Below the pieces are notes generated by a model. It saw nothing but the letters and a program-made list of their open reading frames with translations, was not told the origin of the DNA and searched no databases. This document shows, piece by piece, positions 1 through 11,100 of a DNA stretch of 64,000 nucleotides. The translations under genes were made by a program, and so were the position numbers. Each line of letters begins with the position of its first letter. Position 1 is the stretch's first letter. The DNA comes from Clostridium sp. (GTDB lineage: Bacteria; Bacillota; Clostridia; Clostridiales; Clostridiaceae): assembly GCF_026168755.1 (NCBI RefSeq), contig NZ_JAPFDR010000009.1, positions 1 through 64,000 of the forward strand, in the 5' to 3' direction.

Positions 1-134
1 TGCTTTGTCCCAGCAGCTTAGCACACTACCGTTACCAGTAATGCACCTGCTGGTAGCATTATTTCAAGCAGCTGAAATAGTCCGAAGGGCTTATTATTGC
101 CTTAGACAGCTCCTAACACAACTTCTTGTCGCAC
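1..134 (-). mobile_element. Probable 5' end of a group II intron, truncated by the window edge
   Basis: Minus strand begins GTGCGACAAGAAGTTGTGTTAGGAGCTGTC..., matching the group II GUGYG 5' consensus; it abruptly interrupts a reading frame starting ...ILSPKVDFVF. Compact, GC-richer, structured sequence. Confidence 0.5.
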
Positions 135-179
135 AAATACAAAATCTACTTTGGGACTTAATATTTCTAATTTAGTCAC
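135..179 (-). pseudogene. 5' fragment of a PD-(D/E)XK (Rpn/transposase-like) family gene, interrupted at codon ~15
   Basis: GTG start at 179 after AAGGAG; translation (M)TKLEILSPKVDFVF resembles the N-terminus of Rpn/PD-(D/E)XK family transposases, then homology stops. Confidence 0.45.
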
Positions 180-400
180 TCTAAATCAACTCCTTATCAA
201 GCGTAATATCTTATCTATATTATACTATTTTGATAATATAAAGTAACTTTAAAATTTTTAAGCTATATTTCTAATTAATATATAATTGACTTTTATATTG
301 GATTAAATTAGCATATTGTAATAAGCGTAATTGTTTTAAAAAATACCATACTATTAATATAAGCAATTATATCGATTATAAATAAAAATGGGAGGATTTT

Positions 401-1576
401 ATGTTTTCAAATGTTTTAGTTAAAAGATTTGTCAAAAATTATGACAATGTATCTGACATAAAAGTTAGAGGTGCTTATGCTAATCTTGCTGGAATCATTG
501 GAATAGTTACCAACTTAATTTTATTTATAATAAAGTTATCTGTTGGTTTATTTTCTAACTCTGTTTCAATTTTAGCAGATGCATTTAATAATTTATCTGA
601 TGCTGCATCTTCAATTATAACTATAATTGGTTTTAAGATGGCAAACAAACCTGCTGATGCAGAACACCCCTTTGGACATGGCCGCATTGAGTATATAACT
701 GCAATGATTGTTTCTTTCATGGTTATGCTTGTTGGTCTTCAATTTGTTAAAACATCTTTTCAAAAGATTATTAATCCAACCCTAGTAACTTTTGAATTAT
801 GGCCATTTATCTTATTACTTATTTCCATTGGCTTTAAATTTTGGTTATCTAAATTTAATAAGTCTATTGGAAATAAAATTAATTCATCTACTTTAAAGGC
901 AACAGCAACTGATGCCATGGGTGATGTTTTTACTTCAACTACTGTTGTTATTTCTTTCTTAATATCTAAATTTACAACCTTTCCTATTGATGGTTATATT
1001 GGTATTGTTGTAGCTTTAGCTATTGTTTATTCTGGTTTTTCTCTTATTAAAGAAACCTTGAGTCCATTACTTGGGGAACCACCTGATCCTGTTTTAGTTA
1101 GTGATATTACTGATATGGTTATGTCTTATGATAATATAACTGGAATCCACGATTTAATTGTTCATAATTATGGTCCTGGTAGAATTATGGCTTCTATTCA
1201 TGCTGAAATTCCTAGTAATATAGATATTATGGAGATACATCATATTATTGATACTGCTGAAAGAGAAATTTCTAAAAAGTTAAATATATATTTAGTTATT
1301 CATATGGATCCTATTTGTGTTGATACTGCTGAAATAATCGAAGCTAGAAACATGTTGAAAGATGTTCTTAGTAAATATGAAGAAGTTAAGTCCTTTCATG
1401 ATTTTAGAGTGGTTGGGGAAAATAATAATAAAAACTTAATTTTTGATATAGAAGTTTGTCCTAGCTGTTTAGCTAATGAAATTGCTTCAGCTAATTTATT
1501 GGATAATATAGAAAAAGATATTAAGGAAAAAGCTCCTGAATATAGATGTGTTATTACTGTTGACCTAGCTATTTAA
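401..1576 (+). CDS. Cation diffusion facilitator family transporter
   Basis: 391 aa; CDF signature (SILADAFNNLSDAASSIITIIGFKMANKPADAEHPFGHGRIEY); RBS GGGAGG. Confidence 0.93.
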   Translation: MFSNVLVKRFVKNYDNVSDIKVRGAYANLAGIIGIVTNLILFIIKLSVGLFSNSVSILADAFNNLSDAASSIITIIGFKMANKPADAEHPFGHGRIEYITAMIVSFMVMLVGLQFVKTSFQKIINPTLVTFELWPFILLLISIGFKFWLSKFNKSIGNKINSSTLKATATDAMGDVFTSTTVVISFLISKFTTFPIDGYIGIVVALAIVYSGFSLIKETLSPLLGEPPDPVLVSDITDMVMSYDNITGIHDLIVHNYGPGRIMASIHAEIPSNIDIMEIHHIIDTAEREISKKLNIYLVIHMDPICVDTAEIIEARNMLKDVLSKYEEVKSFHDFRVVGENNNKNLIFDIEVCPSCLANEIASANLLDNIEKDIKEKAPEYRCVITVDLAI

Positions 1577-1586
1577 ACAAAACAAT

Positions 1587-1624
1587 AAACGACGAGACTT
1601 AAATTTAAGCTTCGTCGTTTTTTA
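1587..1624 (+). terminator. Intrinsic terminator after the CDF transporter
   Basis: AAACGACGA...TCGTCGTTTTTTA hairpin plus T tract. Confidence 0.75.
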
Positions 1625-1635
1625 TACTTAATACG

Positions 1636-4227
1636 CTACTCATTCTTAACAATGTTATAATATATTGCCTCTTCTTTTAATTCATAGTATATTCTTTTAT
1701 CCTGTGGATTTCTATTATCATACCATTCAATTAAATCATTAATTGCCTCATAAAACCCACTATTTATAAGATTGCTGAGCTTCTTAATAATTATTAACTC
1801 CTCAACAGTAACTATACTACCATTTTGAATCTCCTTTAGTTTATCCTTAAAAAATATATATTTACATTGGTTTATTCCTAAGTTTTTTCCTTCCATTGCA
1901 ACTTCAAATGCTTCTTTATACTTATCATTTTTGTTTAAATCATTATTATACAAATAAATAGCCAGTTGTCCGTAACACTCTAAATTTCCAAGTTCTATTC
2001 CTTCCCTATATAGTTTTATAATTTCATCATTATCAATATCTATTAAGCCTTCTTCACCTAAATATCCATTAATATATTTTGCTGTTCCTAAATCTATCTC
2101 TTTTATTTCTTCAAGCAATTCATATCCTTTTTCCTTATTTTCCTCAATGCCTATTCCTTTAAAGCAATAATATACTAATTTTTCTTTTCCTTTTATTGCA
2201 TCTACGTCAATAAGTTTAAACACATAATAAATAGCTTTTATATCACTTCTTCTACCACCAATTCCTCTCTCATATATCTCTATTAATTTTTCTATTGCTT
2301 CAATATCATCTTCTTTTGCTGCTTTTTCATACCATTTAATTGCTAAATCTATATTTCTATTTAAAAAAATACCTATCTTATACCAATCTCCTAGCTTAAT
2401 CATAGCTTTAATATATTTAGTTTCTGCAGCTAAAGTATAATAGTAATAAGCTTTCTCATAATTTTGCTCTATTCCAATTCCTTTTTCATATATATATCCA
2501 TACTTAAATATTGATTCTTTTAGTTCATTCTCTACACCAAATTTTATATAAATTACAAGTTCATTTTTATTAATATCCTTGCCTTCCTTTAATTCATTTA
2601 GCATTATACAAGCTAAATAATCTGCTGCATAAGGTGAACCTAACTCATATGCTTCTTTTAATAATGCCTTAGCAATATCACTTGTCTTATCACCAAACTT
2701 ATTTAATCTATAATATGCAACTGCTAAAACATACATAGCATGTGGTTCTTTTTTAGCCGCTGCTATCTCCATATATTCTATTGCTTTTTCTAAATCTTTT
2801 TCAACACCTTCACCATTGTAATACATTATCCCTAGCCGTTGAGTACACTTTAAATTTCCCTCTTCATGGCCTTGATTATATATTGAAATGGCCTGATTCA
2901 TTAATCCTTCATCTTCATATACTTTTCCAACCTTAAAATATATGCTCCTATCTCCAAACTCCAGTGCCCTATTATATAATTCTAATGCAGTATAAACATC
3001 CTTTTTTACATTAAGGCCCTTTAAATACATTTCTGCAAGGGATTCTATACAGTTAGTATCTAAAGCTAAATATCCTTTGCTTAAATAATGAAATGCTTTT
3101 TTATAATTAACCTCTACGCATATTCCTTCTAAATATGATCTACCAACAACATAATAAGCATCCTCATAATCATTTTCTGCAGCTCTTTCAACCCAATAAT
3201 AAGCACTTACTAAGTTTTCCTCACAACCCTCTCCATTTTTATACATTAATGATAAGGCATATTGTGATGCTGGTAGATTGTTTTCGGCAGCTTTTTTATG
3301 CCATTTAAATGCATTTTCTTCATCTTTATCTACACCTAATCCATTATAATATGCTCGTCCTAATTGATAATATGCACCTACATAATCATTTTCTGCACTC
3401 TTTTGAAACCATATAAAGGCTTTATTATAATCCTTAATAACTCCATTACCTTCAGAATATAAAACTCCTAAAGAATATTGAGCAAATGCGTTTCCTTTTA
3501 TTGCAGCTTTGTAATACCATTGATATGCAATTTCATAGTTTTTCTGTACAGCTATTCCCTTATCGTAAAATAACCCAAGATAAGTTTCTGCATATTCATC
3601 TTTATATTTTGCTGCATCTAAGAAATATTTATAAGCCTTTTTAGTATCTTTTTTAACGCCCCTACCAAAATAGTAATTTTCACCCTTTTCAAGTAGTTGT
3701 CTTATATTTTCTTCTTTTTCTATCACATCATCACTTTTACTCTCAAAAATCTTAGATATATTTTCCTCTTTACTGCTTTTAGTTATTGATAAATATTTTT
3801 TAAATATTTCTTTCTCTGAATCCATTAAGTTATTTAATATTAAGGAATAATTCTCTTCCCCATAGCTAACAACAAACCAAACTAAAACTTCATATAATAT
3901 TTTCATCTCAGAAAGTTCTTCTTCGACTGTTATAGTAGTATTAGAGTAATTCACTTTAACTTTCTTTGTCCAAAGAAGAATCTTATCTAATATATCAGTA
4001 GATATTAGATTTATCTCTTTTAACATTTCTAATCTTTTATGCCATTCAATCTTTTCATCATATAATATACTATTTTTCTTATATATATAATAAATAATAT
4101 CATCAATTACAGCATTAATATTTTTCTCTATATCATCATGGGTTGTCTTTTTCTTTAACTCTTCTATATCTTCATATATATATCTAAATTCTATCTTTAA
4201 AAAATCATAATTGAAGATTCTATTCAT
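1636..4227 (-). CDS. Large Sel1/TPR-like repeat protein
   Basis: 863 aa; many ~36-aa repeats of the type A..YLGxxYxxGxGVxxDxxKAxxWYxKAAE. Confidence 0.9.
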   Translation of the reverse strand: MNRIFNYDFLKIEFRYIYEDIEELKKKTTHDDIEKNINAVIDDIIYYIYKKNSILYDEKIEWHKRLEMLKEINLISTDILDKILLWTKKVKVNYSNTTITVEEELSEMKILYEVLVWFVVSYGEENYSLILNNLMDSEKEIFKKYLSITKSSKEENISKIFESKSDDVIEKEENIRQLLEKGENYYFGRGVKKDTKKAYKYFLDAAKYKDEYAETYLGLFYDKGIAVQKNYEIAYQWYYKAAIKGNAFAQYSLGVLYSEGNGVIKDYNKAFIWFQKSAENDYVGAYYQLGRAYYNGLGVDKDEENAFKWHKKAAENNLPASQYALSLMYKNGEGCEENLVSAYYWVERAAENDYEDAYYVVGRSYLEGICVEVNYKKAFHYLSKGYLALDTNCIESLAEMYLKGLNVKKDVYTALELYNRALEFGDRSIYFKVGKVYEDEGLMNQAISIYNQGHEEGNLKCTQRLGIMYYNGEGVEKDLEKAIEYMEIAAAKKEPHAMYVLAVAYYRLNKFGDKTSDIAKALLKEAYELGSPYAADYLACIMLNELKEGKDINKNELVIYIKFGVENELKESIFKYGYIYEKGIGIEQNYEKAYYYYTLAAETKYIKAMIKLGDWYKIGIFLNRNIDLAIKWYEKAAKEDDIEAIEKLIEIYERGIGGRRSDIKAIYYVFKLIDVDAIKGKEKLVYYCFKGIGIEENKEKGYELLEEIKEIDLGTAKYINGYLGEEGLIDIDNDEIIKLYREGIELGNLECYGQLAIYLYNNDLNKNDKYKEAFEVAMEGKNLGINQCKYIFFKDKLKEIQNGSIVTVEELIIIKKLSNLINSGFYEAINDLIEWYDNRNPQDKRIYYELKEEAIYYNIVKNE

Positions 4228-4311
4228 ATATCCTCCAATAATACTATTACTTCTACTATTAGTTTATTATATTGACAACACCATTATTACGAGAACCCAA
4301 ATATTGTAATG

Positions 4312-4352
4312 GCCTCCGGGGTCAATCCATTATTTGGATTGACCCCGGAGGC
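4312..4352. repeat. Dispersed GC-rich palindrome, copy A
   Basis: GCCTCCGGGGTCAATCCATTATTTGGATTGACCCCGGAGGC. Confidence 0.9.
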
Positions 4353-4364
4353 TGTTACATATTT

Positions 4365-5087
4365 TTACAATACTTTTGATAAGAAATCTATTGTTCTTGG
4401 ATTTTTGGGATTTGAGAATATTTCCTCTGGAGTACCCTGTTCTACAATATTCCCATTATCCATGAATATAATTCTATCTCCAACTTCTCTTGCAAATCCC
4501 ATTTCATGAGTAACAACAACCATTGTCATTCCTTCTTTTGCAAGATCCTTCATAACATTTAAAACTTCTCCAACCATTTCTGGATCTAATGCAGAAGTTG
4601 GTTCATCAAATAGCATAACATCTGGCTCCATAGCTAATGCTCTTGCTATTGCTATTCTTTGCTTTTGTCCACCAGAAAGTGATGATGGATATGATTTTGC
4701 TTTATTACTTAGACCAACTCTCTCTAGTAACTCCATCGCTTTCTTTTCTGCCTGAGCTTTACTAATACCTTTAACCTTAATAGGAGCTATTGTTAAGTTT
4801 TCTAATACAGTCTTATGTGGGAAAAGATTAAACTGTTGGAATACCATTCCCATCTTTTCTCTAATTTTATTTATATCAACTTTTTTATCTGTAATATCAT
4901 TATCTTCAAATATTATTTTACCTGAAGTTGGCTCCTCTAATAGGTTCAAACATCTTAAAAATGTACTTTTACCTGATCCTGATGGTCCTATTACAACTAC
5001 CACTTCACCCTTTTTTATATGTTCATCTATTCCTTTTAAAACATCATTTTTTCCAAAACTTTTATGAAGATTATTAACGCGAATCAC
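4365..5087 (-). CDS. glnQ: Polar amino acid ABC transporter ATP-binding protein (GlnQ-like)
   Basis: Walker [10 protein letters not shown], signature LSGGQKQR, Walker [15 protein letters not shown]. Confidence 0.92.
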   Translation of the reverse strand: MIRVNNLHKSFGKNDVLKGIDEHIKKGEVVVVIGPSGSGKSTFLRCLNLLEEPTSGKIIFEDNDITDKKVDINKIREKMGMVFQQFNLFPHKTVLENLTIAPIKVKGISKAQAEKKAMELLERVGLSNKAKSYPSSLSGGQKQRIAIARALAMEPDVMLFDEPTSALDPEMVGEVLNVMKDLAKEGMTMVVVTHEMGFAREVGDRIIFMDNGNIVEQGTPEEIFSNPKNPRTIDFLSKVL

Positions 5088-5754
5088 TTTTTTTCATTCT
5101 CCTTTCTATAAGAGATATAATTCTACCTAATGTAAATGTCATAACAAAATAGAATCCTGCTGCTACTATATATGGTTCTAATCCAAGATATGTAGAACCT
5201 ACAACTACTTTTCCTGCAAACATTAATTCATTAACACCTATAATTGATGCCATTGAAGATTCCTTAATTATTGCAACGAACTCATTTCCTATTGCAGGTA
5301 ATATATTTTTAACTGCTTGAGGTATTACAATTAATATCATTGCAGTGCTTTTTTTCATTCCTAAACTTCTTGCTGCTTCCATTTGTCCTTTATCAACAGC
5401 TTCTATACCAGCTCTTACTATTTCTGATACATATGCCGCTGAATTTAATGCTATTGCTATTATTGCTGATGTAAATGGACTTAAATCTATTCCAAAAAAC
5501 ATCTTTGATCCTGCATACATAATTAATATTTGTAATAGCATTGGTGTTCCTCTAACTACTTCAATATAAACTACTGCTATTACTTTTAAAGGCTTAATCT
5601 TCCAAATATGAAAGTTTGAAGTCTTCATAAAAAATAATAAAGAACCAAATATTGCCCCAAAAAATACTGTAATTAACGAAATTAATAATGTATATTTAAC
5701 ACCTTCTAAATAGTAAGTCATATATTGTGGCACAAAACTAAAATCAAAATTCAT
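5074..5754 (-). CDS. Amino acid ABC transporter permease
   Basis: HisM/GlnP-type permease; overlaps the ATPase gene. Confidence 0.92.
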   Translation of the reverse strand: MNFDFSFVPQYMTYYLEGVKYTLLISLITVFFGAIFGSLLFFMKTSNFHIWKIKPLKVIAVVYIEVVRGTPMLLQILIMYAGSKMFFGIDLSPFTSAIIAIALNSAAYVSEIVRAGIEAVDKGQMEAARSLGMKKSTAMILIVIPQAVKNILPAIGNEFVAIIKESSMASIIGVNELMFAGKVVVGSTYLGLEPYIVAAGFYFVMTFTLGRIISLIERRMKKSDSR

Positions 5755-5803
5755 TTTTTCTCCCTCTCTTTTTGTTTTATATAAAATTTACTATTTAACA
5801 GAT

Positions 5804-5895
5804 TCTTTTAGAAATTAAGAATCTTAACTTAAAAAGTAATCACTTATAATTCCTCAATTCCTTAATTACTTACTTAATTCTTAAATTTCTAAAAG
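5804..5895. repeat. Nested inverted repeat between permease and binding-protein genes
   Basis: CTTTTAGAAATTAAGAA ... TTCTTAAATTTCTAAAAG with inner AAGTAAT/ATTACTT. Confidence 0.6.
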
Positions 5896-5930
5896 TCCCT
5901 GCTATAACTAAATTCTACACTTTAAATAAT

Positions 5931-6776
5931 TTACTCAACTATATTAACACTACCTGCTAATTCATTAGCTTTTACTATATACTCGTCCATTTTTCCTGAC
6001 TCATTTAACTCTTTAATAACTTCATTTACTTTAGCTAATAATTCTGGATTGTTTTTAGCCATACCAACTGCATTTCCACCAGTTTTATCTTCGTATATTG
6101 GATTACCTACTGCTAATTCTGGATTAGATTTAACTGCCATTTCTGCTACTGGCTTTTCCATAATTACTGCATCAACTTTTCCTGCTTTTAACTCTAAAAT
6201 TAAGTTATTAACATTGTTTAATAGTTGTAAGTCAGCATTTGGAACTTCACTTCTTGCAATTTGTTCTTGAGTTGATCCTAATTGAGCTCCAACTTTTGCT
6301 CCTTCTAAATCAGCAAAAGTTTTATACTTGTCCACATCTTCTGATCTTACTAATATTCCATGTTGTGAATTATAATAAATTTCTGAGAAATCTACTACTT
6401 TAGCTCTCTCTTCTGTAGGATTCATTCCTGATACTACTAAATCTATCTTTCCTGCTGGTAATGCTGCTACTAATGCATCAAAATCCATCTCTTGAATTAC
6501 TAATTCAACTCCAATAGCATTTGCTATTTCATTAGCTATATCTACATCAAATCCTCCAATAACATCTTTACCATTTTCATCTATGTAATGAAATTCGTAA
6601 GGTGCGTAATCTGCACTCATTCCAACAACAACTTTTCCGTTTTCTTGTATTGTTTCTAATAAATCTTTAGTTCCTGTTGCACTTTTATTATTAGATGCTC
6701 CACATCCAACAAACCCCATAGTCATAATTCCTAATAATGCACTTGCAACTACTTTTTTTATTAATCCTTTTTTCAT
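5931..6776 (-). CDS. Amino acid ABC transporter substrate-binding lipoprotein
   Basis: Lipobox MGFVGCG; SBP_bac_3 features (ADYAPYEFHYIDENG..GFDVDIANEIA). Confidence 0.93.
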   Translation of the reverse strand: MKKGLIKKVVASALLGIMTMGFVGCGASNNKSATGTKDLLETIQENGKVVVGMSADYAPYEFHYIDENGKDVIGGFDVDIANEIANAIGVELVIQEMDFDALVAALPAGKIDLVVSGMNPTEERAKVVDFSEIYYNSQHGILVRSEDVDKYKTFADLEGAKVGAQLGSTQEQIARSEVPNADLQLLNNVNNLILELKAGKVDAVIMEKPVAEMAVKSNPELAVGNPIYEDKTGGNAVGMAKNNPELLAKVNEVIKELNESGKMDEYIVKANELAGSVNIVE

Positions 6777-7019
6777 ATTTAAATCCCCCTTATTACTCTG
6801 TATAAAGCATTTTCCTTAACTATGGCATAATTATACACTATAAAATCATATTTATGCAATACTTTTTTATATTTTTTATATTTATGCATAAATATCATAT
6901 TGTAAATGAATATTTATATCTATAGAGCATCTAAAAATTATTTATTTTATTTTGTCTATTTTTTAGTACATGTTGAATAAAATATTATGAATAACTTATA
7001 TTTATTTAGGAGTGATTTA

Positions 7020-8102
7020 ATGTCTACATCAAAAGAAAGACACCTATTCCCTGGAGGAAATACTTCAAAGGGATTTTATTCTTTTTACAGGTATGTACTT
7101 CCTCAAGATGATGCTAAACGAATCCTTTGTATAAAAGGTGGCCCTGGAACTGGTAAGTCTCAATTAATGAAAAAGGTTGCAGCTCATTTTAATAAAAAAG
7201 GATATACAATCGAATATCATCACTGTTCTTCAGATCCAAATTCTTTAGATGGAATTTTAGTAAAGGAGTTAAACATAGCTTTATTAGATGGTACTTCTCC
7301 TCATATAGTTGATCCTATTACTCCTGGTGCTGTTGATGAAATACTTAATATGGGTGATGCCCTTGATATTGATATTCTTGCTAAAAACAAAAAAGAAATA
7401 ATAGCTTTAAACAAAGAAATAGGTAAAAATTTCAAAAGGGCTTATAGATTTTTAGGTTCAGCTAAATGTATTCATGATGATTGGAGTAGCTTAAACTATG
7501 ATTCCTTAGATTCTAATAAAATTTATAATTTGATTGAGAATTTAAAGAATAATATTTTTAAATCTGATAAGTTTGGATATGGTAATGAACGTCATTTATT
7601 TGCAACTGCAATTACTCCTGATGGAATCATTACTTATGCTGATTCTTTAAGCACTGACTTTAAAAAGAAATATGTCTTAACTGGTGGCCCTGGATTTAGT
7701 AAAACAGATATTTTGAAATTTATAGGTAGTTGCGGTCAAAAGAAAGGTTATTTTATTGAATATATGCATGATCCTTTTATTCCTGAGCGTATTGAGCATA
7801 TATTTATTCCTGAGATTTCCACTTGTATTATAACTAATAATGAAATTAACCAAGCTAATTATACTGGAATAGAATATAAGTTGTTTGATTATACTAAATC
7901 TAATTTATCTTCATCAAAAAATAATGATATAAAATATAACAGTGATTTATTCTATAATTTAGTTAATAAGAGTATTTCCTTAATTCATAATGCCCATATT
8001 TTACATGATGAATTGGAATCATATTATATTAAAGCTATGGATTTCTCTGTAGCTGATAACATATATGAAAAAGTCATTAAAAAATTTGAAAAATATGAAT
8101 AG
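7020..8102 (+). CDS. PRK06851-like P-loop ATPase with two P-loop-like halves
   Basis: Start MSTSKERHLFPGG preceded by AGGAG; Walker A GGPGTGKS and second degenerate GGPGFSKT. Confidence 0.75.
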   Translation: MSTSKERHLFPGGNTSKGFYSFYRYVLPQDDAKRILCIKGGPGTGKSQLMKKVAAHFNKKGYTIEYHHCSSDPNSLDGILVKELNIALLDGTSPHIVDPITPGAVDEILNMGDALDIDILAKNKKEIIALNKEIGKNFKRAYRFLGSAKCIHDDWSSLNYDSLDSNKIYNLIENLKNNIFKSDKFGYGNERHLFATAITPDGIITYADSLSTDFKKKYVLTGGPGFSKTDILKFIGSCGQKKGYFIEYMHDPFIPERIEHIFIPEISTCIITNNEINQANYTGIEYKLFDYTKSNLSSSKNNDIKYNSDLFYNLVNKSISLIHNAHILHDELESYYIKAMDFSVADNIYEKVIKKFEKYE

Positions 8103-8159
8103 TAATAGTCAATTTCTAATATCTAAATATTTAATGTTTTAAATTATATATTGGAATAA

Positions 8160-8190
8160 AAAATGAGGCCTTAAAAAGCCTCATTTTTTA
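8160..8190. terminator. Bidirectional intrinsic terminator
   Basis: AAAAATGAGGCCTTAAAAAGCCTCATTTTTT. Confidence 0.8.
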
Positions 8191-8197
8191 TAAATAA

Positions 8198-11100
8198 TTA
8201 TTTTTTTGTATTTTTATTTCTTAAAGTTAATACCCCTGCTGTTGAAAGTACTCCACTTATTGCAAGTGCTACTGCTACTGATTCTACACCAGTAACAGGT
8301 AATTTCCCTGGTTTATTACTTCCACCATTATTAGGCTTTTCTGGTTTAACATTTTCACTTGGCTTATTTCCTTCATTTGGTTTATTGCCTTCACCTGGTT
8401 TACTATCTTCACCTGGTTTATTATCTTCACCCGGTTTATTATCTTCACCTGGAACTACTGGCTTCTTCTCTAAAGAATCTATTGCCTTTGATAAAACAGA
8501 TACAACTTCATTAACTTCTTCTTGAGTAGCTTCTGTATTTGCCATCATCTTCTTAGCATTTTCTAATGCTTCTTGTAATACATTCCATGACTCTTCTGTA
8601 TAATCATCAGCTTTAAAAGCTTCAGCTTTATTAATTAAAGCACTTAATTCTTCTTTATTAATTTCAGACTCTTCCTTAGATGTTGAAGTTCCTATTTCAT
8701 GAATAGTTGGAGCAACCCCATCCCATGCAATTTTTATTTCAAATACATTATTTAAGCTAGATGTATCAAAAGTATTTATAGCTTTTGATAAAGAACCAAT
8801 TTCACTCCATCCATTTTCATTTCTTACAGAAACAACAGCATCTGAAATAGTTGATGGATTTTGCATTATTGTAACTTTAGTTATATTTGTATCTTCAGAA
8901 ACTTTATATACAAGGCTTCCTGTTTTAGGTGCATTTACTTGTGGTTTAAATGCTGTAGCTAATTTACCATCTATTAATTTAGTTGGTTCAAACTTAGCTT
9001 CTGCAGCTGGTCTAATATCAAATGTAACATCATTATCAGAATATTCTAAAGCTAAATTTGTTACATTAAATTTAACTGTATCTTTTTCTTTATTTATGAA
9101 ACGAACATATCTTGCTGCAACAGTTTTTGTTGTATCTTCTACAGCTGTCCATTCAACACCATTAATAGAAGTTTCTAATGTTAATTTATTTCTGCTTGTA
9201 ACATCTGTAGTAATGTTTGTTAATTCTCTAATCTTATCTAATTTAATACCTACATATTGACCTTCAGCTAATGTAATATCATTTAATCCTGCAAGTGTTG
9301 CATTAGTTGGATAAATATCAACTTTATTTTCTGCTAATCCTTCAACATTTGTATAAACATTTCTTATTATGTGTTCTGCATCATCTTTATTTATTGAGAA
9401 TTCACGAACTGATATCCAGTTACTTAAAATTTCACCAGTTGGAATAGCTCTTACATATTTAGCTGTTACATTTAAGTTATCTATAACTATTTTTTGAAGA
9501 TTTGGCCCATATGCTTCACCATTTAAATCAGTCCAATTTTCACCATCCATAGAGTATTGGAATTTAACATAGTTAAATCCATCTCCAGCCCCTGGCTCAC
9601 CATGTTCAAATATTATATTATTAATTTCTGTTGGTTTATTTAATTCTACTGCAACATAGTCTCCTTCTTTAGCAGCTCCACGTACCCACATACAAGATAA
9701 TCTAGCATTATCTCCATCTACTATATTTTGAATATGTCCCCAATATAATTTTTCTCCCATATTTGTGTAAGGTAAAAGTGTTAATATATCTGTATCTGGA
9801 TTTATTATTTGATTAACTTTTTCACTGATTATTCTTGATAAATCTTTTGCAAATGGTATTAATTCTTTTGTACCTGGTTCTGGTCTAGTTTGTCCATCAT
9901 TTATAGCTGGTACTCTATGAGATCTTGAAGCAGTATATTCATCTTCACCTTGAACATAATACTTCATTGCTTCATCATAGTTACCTTTTTCTAAAGCAAC
10001 TGCTGAATTTACATATGCAATTGTTGATTCTGCTAAGTCTCTTAATGAATCAACCCAACCTTTTATTTCATTCTTTAATAATTCATTTTTAGATTTTTTT
10101 GCAAAATTATTTGTAGCATCTAAAATTTCTTGATATTCATCTAAAACAACCTTACTATGTTCTAAAATAGATTCTCCAGCAAATAATTTTTTTCTGAACT
10201 CTTCAAGTATAGGGCTTATTTCTTTAGATTCTTCTAAAGCTAAACCATGCCAGTTTGGAGATGGATCACTCATATGCTTAGCAAATGTATATAACTCATC
10301 AGCTGCATCTTCATCTATATACTTGAAAGAATCTTTCCAACTCTTATCCATGTCAAAATCTGCTCTATTCCAACCATAGTCAGCTATTGCAAATAAAGCT
10401 ACTTTTGAAGCTTGTGCTTCTTGCATTGGATTAGTTACTATACCTTTAAAATTATTAACTTCTGGATCTAGCATTTCACCTTTACCCATTAATAATCTTT
10501 TTGAGTTAATATCATTAACTGGCCAGTTTAACCACATAAATGCTTGACGTCCAACAGCTTCTTCAAAGAATTCAAAAGTATCTTGAGTTACATACCCAAG
10601 AATTGAGTCACCTGTCCACATTATATCAACAGTTTCTGGCATTGTACCTATAGTTTTTAAGTAAGCATTGTTAACATCTCCACCAGCAGACTCTTTTGTG
10701 TATACTTTAGGAACGAATATTAAATTCTTTACATCCTTTTTAGATAATCTCCACGCTTCTAAGTCCTTCATAAGTTTTACTTGATTTTTTTCATCACCTT
10801 CAGCATCATCTGCAAGTACACCAAATTGACGTACTCCTATGCTATATAACTGTTCAAATTTAGCAATAATTTTTTCTAATTCAGCTTTGTAATTTTCTTC
10901 TGTTGAGAAGTCCATTCCATCCTTCAAAAATGGATGAATTGTCCATATAAATTCATTTTTTGTTGCAATCCCAACATCAACCAGCCCTTTTATTTCAGCC
11001 AATTTTTCATCTGGATATAACTCTCTCCACTTAAGACTATGATATTGATCATCCTTTGGTGCAAAAATATAAGCATTCATCTTAAAGTCTCCACCAAATT

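Noticed and set aside
1-180. 6S RNA-like fold (AAGTCCCA...TGGGACAAAG)
   Set aside because: The AGTCCCA segment is better explained as coding for ILSPKVDF, and the rest by a group II intron start.
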